Assembly: GCA_964587815.1 (NCBI GenBank)
Contig: CAZPMH010000001.1
Span: forward strand, 186,001 to 250,000
DNA length: 64,000 bases
DNA from: UBA1672 sp964587815
Lineage (GTDB): Bacteria; Pseudomonadota; Alphaproteobacteria; Micavibrionales; Micavibrionaceae
Direction of reading: 5' to 3'
Shown: positions 60,221-64,000 of the stretch, piece by piece
Numbering within the stretch: position 1 is the stretch's first letter
Layout: every line of letters starts with the position of its first letter
Notes under the pieces: model-generated
What the model was told of the DNA's origin: nothing
What the model saw: the letters and a program-made list of their open reading frames with translations, nothing else
The model's database searches: none
Translations under genes and position numbers: made by a program

Positions 60221-60962
60221 CATTTTATTATGCGTGTTTGTCCTGATGCTAGGGTCGTGCACAACTTTAAAGGATAAACAAATGAGTGAGCCAGAGAACA
60301 AAGATCTTGTTATATTCTTGCATGGCATTTTGCGCAGCAATATGGACATGTCCTTTCTGCAAAAGTTCTTTAAAAAGAGAGCGTATAATACGCTTAATAT
60401 TCTCTACCCCTCGCGAGAGCAGAATATTGAGGGCTTAAGTGATTTTGTTCATGCCGAAATTTTAAAATCACCCGATTACGGAGATGACGTAACGATTCAT
60501 TTTGTGACGCATTCTATGGGCGGTTTGCTGGCGCGGTATTATATTGCGCGGCAGAAGCCCAAGAATTTGGGTAAGGTTGTGATGCTTGGCACGCCGAATA
60601 CAGGGAGCGAATTTGCTGACTGGCTTTCGGATGCGAAAATGCTAGGCCCGATTTTTAGAAATGTCTTTGGCCCTGCAAGTGCACAGCTTAGGACTGATTA
60701 CAAGCATATTGACGGCGATATCACCTACCCGCTTGGCGTGATTGCGGGAAGTATGTCTGTAAACCCCCTTGCGCCATGGGTTTTGGTTGGGGAGCATGAC
60801 GGGATCGTACCGGTGGAGCGCACAAAGATTGAGGGTATGAAAGACCATATTGTTATGCCCGCAACACATAGCTTTATGATGTTTAATAAGGATGTGATGG
60901 CACAAGCGTTATATTTCATTGAGAATGATCGTTTTGACCATTCGAAGATCGCGCCCAAGTAA
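60201..60962 (+). CDS. Lipoprotein with alpha/beta-hydrolase (lipase-like) domain
   Basis: 253 residues from the ATG at 60201, which lies within the trmFO 3' end and gives a lipoprotein signal (…CVFVLMLGSC, Cys20). The hydrolase domain has 'VIFLHGILRSNMDM' (oxyanion), the nucleophile Ser in 'VTHSMGGLLARYYI', the acid in 'VGEHDGIVPVE', and the His in 'MPATHSFMMF', a complete triad. 'LGTPNTGSEFADWL' resembles triacylglycerol lipase/PGAP1-type hydrolases. It is probably an outer-membrane-facing or periplasmic lipase or esterase. The longer frame from 60159 lacks a signal. Coupled translation with trmFO is likely but functionally unexplained. Confidence 0.85.
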   Translation: MIRLRRNILLCVFVLMLGSCTTLKDKQMSEPENKDLVIFLHGILRSNMDMSFLQKFFKKRAYNTLNILYPSREQNIEGLSDFVHAEILKSPDYGDDVTIHFVTHSMGGLLARYYIARQKPKNLGKVVMLGTPNTGSEFADWLSDAKMLGPIFRNVFGPASAQLRTDYKHIDGDITYPLGVIAGSMSVNPLAPWVLVGEHDGIVPVERTKIEGMKDHIVMPATHSFMMFNKDVMAQALYFIENDRFDHSKIAPK

Positions 60963-60969
60963 GTTCGCC

Positions 60970-61440
60970 CTATTCTATCGGCACGCCATTCAAGGATTTT
61001 GACGGGCGGATGGAGAGATAATTTTCTACATATTCGACGTTCGTGACCTGCTCCAGTCTTTTTGAAACGAATCCTTCATACTCATCTTTTGTTCTTGAGA
61101 CGATTTTTAGCAAAAGGTCAAACTTTCCATCTATGACGTGGCATTCGCGTACGGCAGACAGGTCAAAAACGTATTTTTCGAATTTCTGTAACGCTTTTTC
61201 AGAATTGTCCTTTAATTTTACAGACACAAAGCCACTGACGTCGTAGCCGAGTTTCTGCGGATCAATTTCCGCATAATACTTTCTGATATAGCCCAAATTT
61301 TTAAGAATTTTAACACGACGTAAGCATGGCGGTGCAGAAATACCGACATTTTTTGCAAGATCTACGTTTGATATACGACCATTTTCCTGAAGATTTTTTA
61401 AGATATTTCTATCAATTCTATCGAGTTGTGATCGTTTCAT
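60970..61440 (-). CDS. Lrp/AsnC-family transcriptional regulator
   Basis: A 156-residue regulator with an N-terminal HTH ('LDRIDRNILKNLQENGRISNVDLAKNVGISAPPCLRRVKILKNLGYIRKYYAEI') and a C-terminal RAM ligand-binding domain ('VSGFVSVKLKDNSEKALQKFEKYV', 'VRECHVIDGKFDLLLKIVSRTKDEYEGFVS'). It most likely senses an amino acid. Its divergent neighbour is the ELM1-like gene, with trxB and a LysR gene beyond, close to the lrp-trxB-lysR order known in rhizobia. Confidence 0.93.
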   Translation of the reverse strand: MKRSQLDRIDRNILKNLQENGRISNVDLAKNVGISAPPCLRRVKILKNLGYIRKYYAEIDPQKLGYDVSGFVSVKLKDNSEKALQKFEKYVFDLSAVRECHVIDGKFDLLLKIVSRTKDEYEGFVSKRLEQVTNVEYVENYLSIRPSKSLNGVPIE

Positions 61441-61490
61441 AAACGGAGCATCCTTTACTTTTCGTTTTTGCGATTCTTATTTTTGGGATA

Positions 61491-61505
61491 AACTTGTATA
61501 AAGTT
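61491..61505. promoter_or_regulatory. Palindrome in the lrp/ELM1 divergent region
   Basis: AACTT-GTATA-AAGTT, a perfect inverted repeat with a five-base AT-rich centre, lies 51 bases upstream of the lrp start and 64 upstream of the ELM1 gene. It may be an autoregulatory Lrp site; it does not closely match the E. coli Lrp consensus. Confidence 0.3.
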
Positions 61506-61568
61506 ACACAGCCTTATTTTCAAGAATTTTAAACTGTAATTTTTTAAATTGCATAATTTACATCATTT

Positions 61569-62543
61569 ATGACACATAAAAATTTAACATCACCCGTATG
61601 GGTTGTAACCGAAGGCATTGCAGGCACCGAGAATCAGTGCGTGGGCGTGGCGGAGCATATTGCGCGTGACTATGGTCTTCGTTTTGACGTCCTTAGAGTC
61701 GGGCTGCATGAACCTTGGCGCACCCTATCGCCGTATATAAAATTTGAGAGCGCGCGGAGTTTTGACCCGCCACTGACACCGCCTTGGCCTAAGCTGCTGA
61801 TAACAAGCGGACGTAAGGCGATTGCCGTGTCACGCTATATAAAGGCTCAAAGCAAGGGCCAAACGAAAACGTTGCACATCCAAGACCCGCGCGTTTCTTC
61901 TGGGCAGTTTGATCTGGTTGCCGTGCCGCATCACGACCCGATGCGTGGGGACAATGTTATTGTCACGGATGCAAGCCCTAACAAGATTACACAAGAGCGT
62001 TTGGATCAGAGCGCGCACGATTTCCCCCATCTTGAGCAAATGCAAAGGCCACGCATTGCCGTTTTGATTGGCGGAAACAGTAAGGCTTACACTTTATCAA
62101 GGCAGCTCACAGAACGATTGGCCGAGCGCCTGAGCGATGTTGAAGGCTCACTCATGGTGACCTGTTCTCGCAGGACGGGAGAAGAAAACCGCAAAATTCT
62201 TGAAACCTTTCTAGACAAGCCTCCGAATTATTTTTGGAACGGTGAAGGCGAGAATCCCTACTTCGCTTATCTGGCCTTGGCTGATTATATTTTAGTCACG
62301 GCAGATAGTGCGTCAATGATTTCAGAAGCCTGCACAACGGGGAAGCCTGTTTATATGATTGAATTGGATGGCGGCGCAAAGCGGATAGATCGACTGCATG
62401 CGCATTTGATTGAAAAAGGATGTTTAAGAATTTTTGATGGGCAGTTAGAGACGTATGAATACACGCCGCTCAATGATGCAAGGATGGTGGCAGATGAGGT
62501 AAAGAAACGCTTTGGGGCTTTACTCAGCGGTGATGATGGTTAA
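61569..62543 (+). CDS. ELM1/GtrOC1-family protein (DUF1022)
   Basis: 324 residues resembling bacterial relatives of the plant mitochondrial fission factor ELM1: 'VWVVTEGIAGTENQCVGVAEHI', 'LLITSGRKAIAVSRYI', 'TLHIQDPRVSSGQFDLVAVPHHD', 'RIAVLIGGNSKAYTLS', 'GSLMVTCSRRTGEENRKIL' and 'DYILVTADSASMISEACTTGKPVYMIELDG'. The two Rossmann-like halves suggest a GT-B-type glycosyltransferase fold. The bacterial function is not settled. It is 33 bases upstream of trxB and probably cotranscribed. Confidence 0.9.
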   Translation: MTHKNLTSPVWVVTEGIAGTENQCVGVAEHIARDYGLRFDVLRVGLHEPWRTLSPYIKFESARSFDPPLTPPWPKLLITSGRKAIAVSRYIKAQSKGQTKTLHIQDPRVSSGQFDLVAVPHHDPMRGDNVIVTDASPNKITQERLDQSAHDFPHLEQMQRPRIAVLIGGNSKAYTLSRQLTERLAERLSDVEGSLMVTCSRRTGEENRKILETFLDKPPNYFWNGEGENPYFAYLALADYILVTADSASMISEACTTGKPVYMIELDGGAKRIDRLHAHLIEKGCLRIFDGQLETYEYTPLNDARMVADEVKKRFGALLSGDDG

Positions 62544-62576
62544 GATGATTTTTATGAGTATTAGAAAGATTAGATT

Positions 62577-63545
62577 ATGAGTGAACAGAACCATACAAAA
62601 GTTTTGATTGTCGGCTCGGGGCCGGCTGGATATACGGCAGCTATATATGCCGCGCGGGCGGGTTTGAATCCAATCCTTGTGACGGGTCATGAACCTGGCG
62701 GGCAGTTGATGATTACCACAGAAGTTGAGAATTACCCGGGCTTTGCTGACGTTATTGAGGGCCCGTGGTTGATGGAACAAATGCGTAAGCAGGCCGAGCA
62801 TGTAGGTACGGATTTACGCAGTGATTATATTCAAAATGTTGATTTATCGAAACGCCCTTACACGGCAACAGGTGACTCAGGTACGGTTTACACGGGTGAG
62901 ACGCTGATCATTGCCACAGGTGCGAAGGCACGCTGGCTTGGCTTGCCGTCTGAGCAACAATATCAGGGGCGCGGCGTTTCGGCCTGTGCGACGTGTGACG
63001 GGTTTTTCTTTAAGGGTAAAGAGGTCGCGATTGTGGGCGGTGGTAATTCCGCCGTTGAAGAAGCACTGTTCTTAACAAACTTCTGTTCAAAAGTGACCGT
63101 AATTCATCGCCGCGATTCTTTGCGCGCGGAAAAAATCATGCAAGAGCGACTGTTCGCCAATGAAAAGGTCGAGATGCTGTGGGATCATACGGTAGATGAG
63201 GTTCTGGGTGATGAGAGTGGCATGACGGGTTTGCGTATTCGTAACGTGAAAGACGGATCGGAGCGAGAAATAGAAAAGTCAGGCTTGTTTATCGCTATCG
63301 GTCATGAACCTGCGACGGACTTATTTAAGGGTCAGCTTGATATGGATGAGAGCGGGTATTTGATTACCGCACCTGATTCGACGTTGACCTCTATTCCGGG
63401 CGTTTATGGTGCAGGTGATGTTTCCGACCACACGTATCGTCAGGCTGTTACGGCCGCTGGTATGGGATGTATGGCGGCGTTGGAGGCTGATCGTTTTTTA
63501 AGTGCACAAGGAAATAGCGAAGAAACGGCACAGGCAGCGGAATAA
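62577..63545 (+). CDS. trxB: Thioredoxin-disulfide reductase
   Basis: A 322-residue NADPH-dependent flavoenzyme. It has the FAD-binding 'VGSGPAGYTAAIYAARAG', the redox-active C137-A-T-C140 and the NADPH-binding 'VAIVGGGNSAVEEALFL' with 'HRRDSLRAEKI' downstream. The C-terminal 'GVYGAGDVSDHTYRQAVTAAGMGCMAALEADRFL' is canonical. It reduces thioredoxin. Its neighbours, an Lrp regulator upstream and a LysR regulator downstream, match the arrangement in other alphaproteobacteria. Confidence 0.97.
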   Translation: MSEQNHTKVLIVGSGPAGYTAAIYAARAGLNPILVTGHEPGGQLMITTEVENYPGFADVIEGPWLMEQMRKQAEHVGTDLRSDYIQNVDLSKRPYTATGDSGTVYTGETLIIATGAKARWLGLPSEQQYQGRGVSACATCDGFFFKGKEVAIVGGGNSAVEEALFLTNFCSKVTVIHRRDSLRAEKIMQERLFANEKVEMLWDHTVDEVLGDESGMTGLRIRNVKDGSEREIEKSGLFIAIGHEPATDLFKGQLDMDESGYLITAPDSTLTSIPGVYGAGDVSDHTYRQAVTAAGMGCMAALEADRFLSAQGNSEETAQAAE

Positions 63546-63581
63546 CACCCTTTGTCTTAGTCATTTGGGATAAGCACTTCT

Positions 63582-64000
63582 ATGGATTGGGATAAGTTAA
63601 GAATATTCAAGGCGGTTGCTGACGCGGGGAGCTTTACCCATGCAGGCGATGTTCTGAATTTGAGCCAGTCTGCTATATCACGGCAAATCAGTACATTAGA
63701 AAAATCGCTTGGCTTGACGTTATTTCATCGACATGCGCGCGGGCTTGTTCTGACCGAGCAAGGTGAAATGCTGCTCAATACAACGCATGAGGTTTTTGAA
63801 AAATTGGAGCGTGTGCAAACGCGGCTTCAGGATTCGAGCGTTTTGCCTGAGGGCCCCTTACGCCTTACCACGGTTGAGTTTATTGCCTCCACATGGCTTA
63901 CGCCGCAAATCCCCTCTTTCCGTGCGCTTTATCCGAAAATCGAGATGACCCTTTTGCTTGATGATCGCGTTTATGACCTCAATCGTCGCGAGGCCGATGT
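63582..64000 (+). CDS. LysR-family regulator, N-terminal part (runs off window)
   Basis: 139 residues are visible from the ATG at 63582. The winged helix-turn-helix is clear ('MDWDKLRIFKAVADAGSFTHAGDVLNLSQSAISRQISTLEKSLGLTLFHRHARGLVLTEQGEMLL'), followed by a linker and the start of the effector domain ('LPEGPLRLTTVEFIASTWLTPQIPSFRALYPKIEM'). The placement directly after trxB is that of LsrB/VtlR in rhizobia and Brucella, which controls redox and small-RNA-linked genes; orthology is inferred from position and the N-terminal sequence only. Confidence 0.92.
   Translation, partial: MDWDKLRIFKAVADAGSFTHAGDVLNLSQSAISRQISTLEKSLGLTLFHRHARGLVLTEQGEMLLNTTHEVFEKLERVQTRLQDSSVLPEGPLRLTTVEFIASTWLTPQIPSFRALYPKIEMTLLLDDRVYDLNRREAD

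Overview
The window is a chromosomal segment of an alphaproteobacterium with moderate GC (mid-40s percent by eye). The class call rests on several independent signs: a PhaR-type polyhydroxyalkanoate regulator, a MucR/Ros regulator, an NDUFS4-like complex I subunit, an ELM1-family protein, a LexA box of the GTTC-N7-GTTC type before dinB, and familiar gene orders (lgt-midA-pgeF, murJ-trpS, usp-nfuA-tsaB, coaBC-dut, trxB-lysR, ompR-envZ next to ilvE). The short PhaC and moderate GC are compatible with a Micavibrio-like or rhodospirillalean lineage, but I cannot fix the genus. I see no insertion sequence, prophage, CRISPR array or rRNA.

Layout. 0-4 kb: the 5' end of an AsmA-family gene, tRNA-Pro(TGG), an ECF sigma/NrsF-type anti-sigma pair, an NDUFS4-like gene, tRNA-Arg(TCT), an AT-rich exported protein and a cyclic-nucleotide-domain protein. 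4-8 kb: a polyester-storage locus, phaC-phaA-phaB on the minus strand with phaR divergent. 8-17 kb: a long exported coiled-coil protein, a DUF6984-like protein, prfB with an intact programmed +1 frameshift site, a DJ-1/PfpI protein lacking its nucleophile, an OmpA-type lipoprotein, trkH, a lipoprotein, hslO and an orphan ABC-2 permease. 17-25 kb: recX, a PAS histidine kinase, an OmpR/EnvZ-type pair, ilvE and an O-antigen-ligase-like protein. 25-34 kb: housekeeping genes ychF, pth, rplY, prs, pgeF, midA, lgt, ubiK and proC, with several small unknowns.

34-47 kb, all minus strand: mucR, tsaB, nfuA and usp at one end and trpS-murJ at the other. These two blocks are usually adjacent in alphaproteobacteria. 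Here about 7.9 kb lies between them: a TIGR02186/TSUP pair, a 1380-residue exported protein combining EF-hand-like loops, an apparent alpha-2-macroglobulin-like segment and Sel1/TPR repeats, a smaller Sel1 partner overlapping it, and another exported unknown. This is the least explained part of the window.

47-64 kb: ubiE, then an exported, extremely alanine-rich protein where ubiB would be expected, then coaBC-dut-mutS, a ferredoxin-NADP reductase, cysK, a ferredoxin, two TerB-like genes, a probably SOS-controlled dinB, trmFO overlapping a lipoprotein hydrolase, an Lrp regulator divergent from an ELM1 gene, trxB and the start of a LysR regulator.

Coding density is high and no gene-free stretch exceeds about 250 bases. 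Several starts are revised from the longest open frame on the basis of ribosome-binding sites and family N-termini (phaA, pth, trmFO, TSUP and others). Family assignments come from motif recognition, not database searches.
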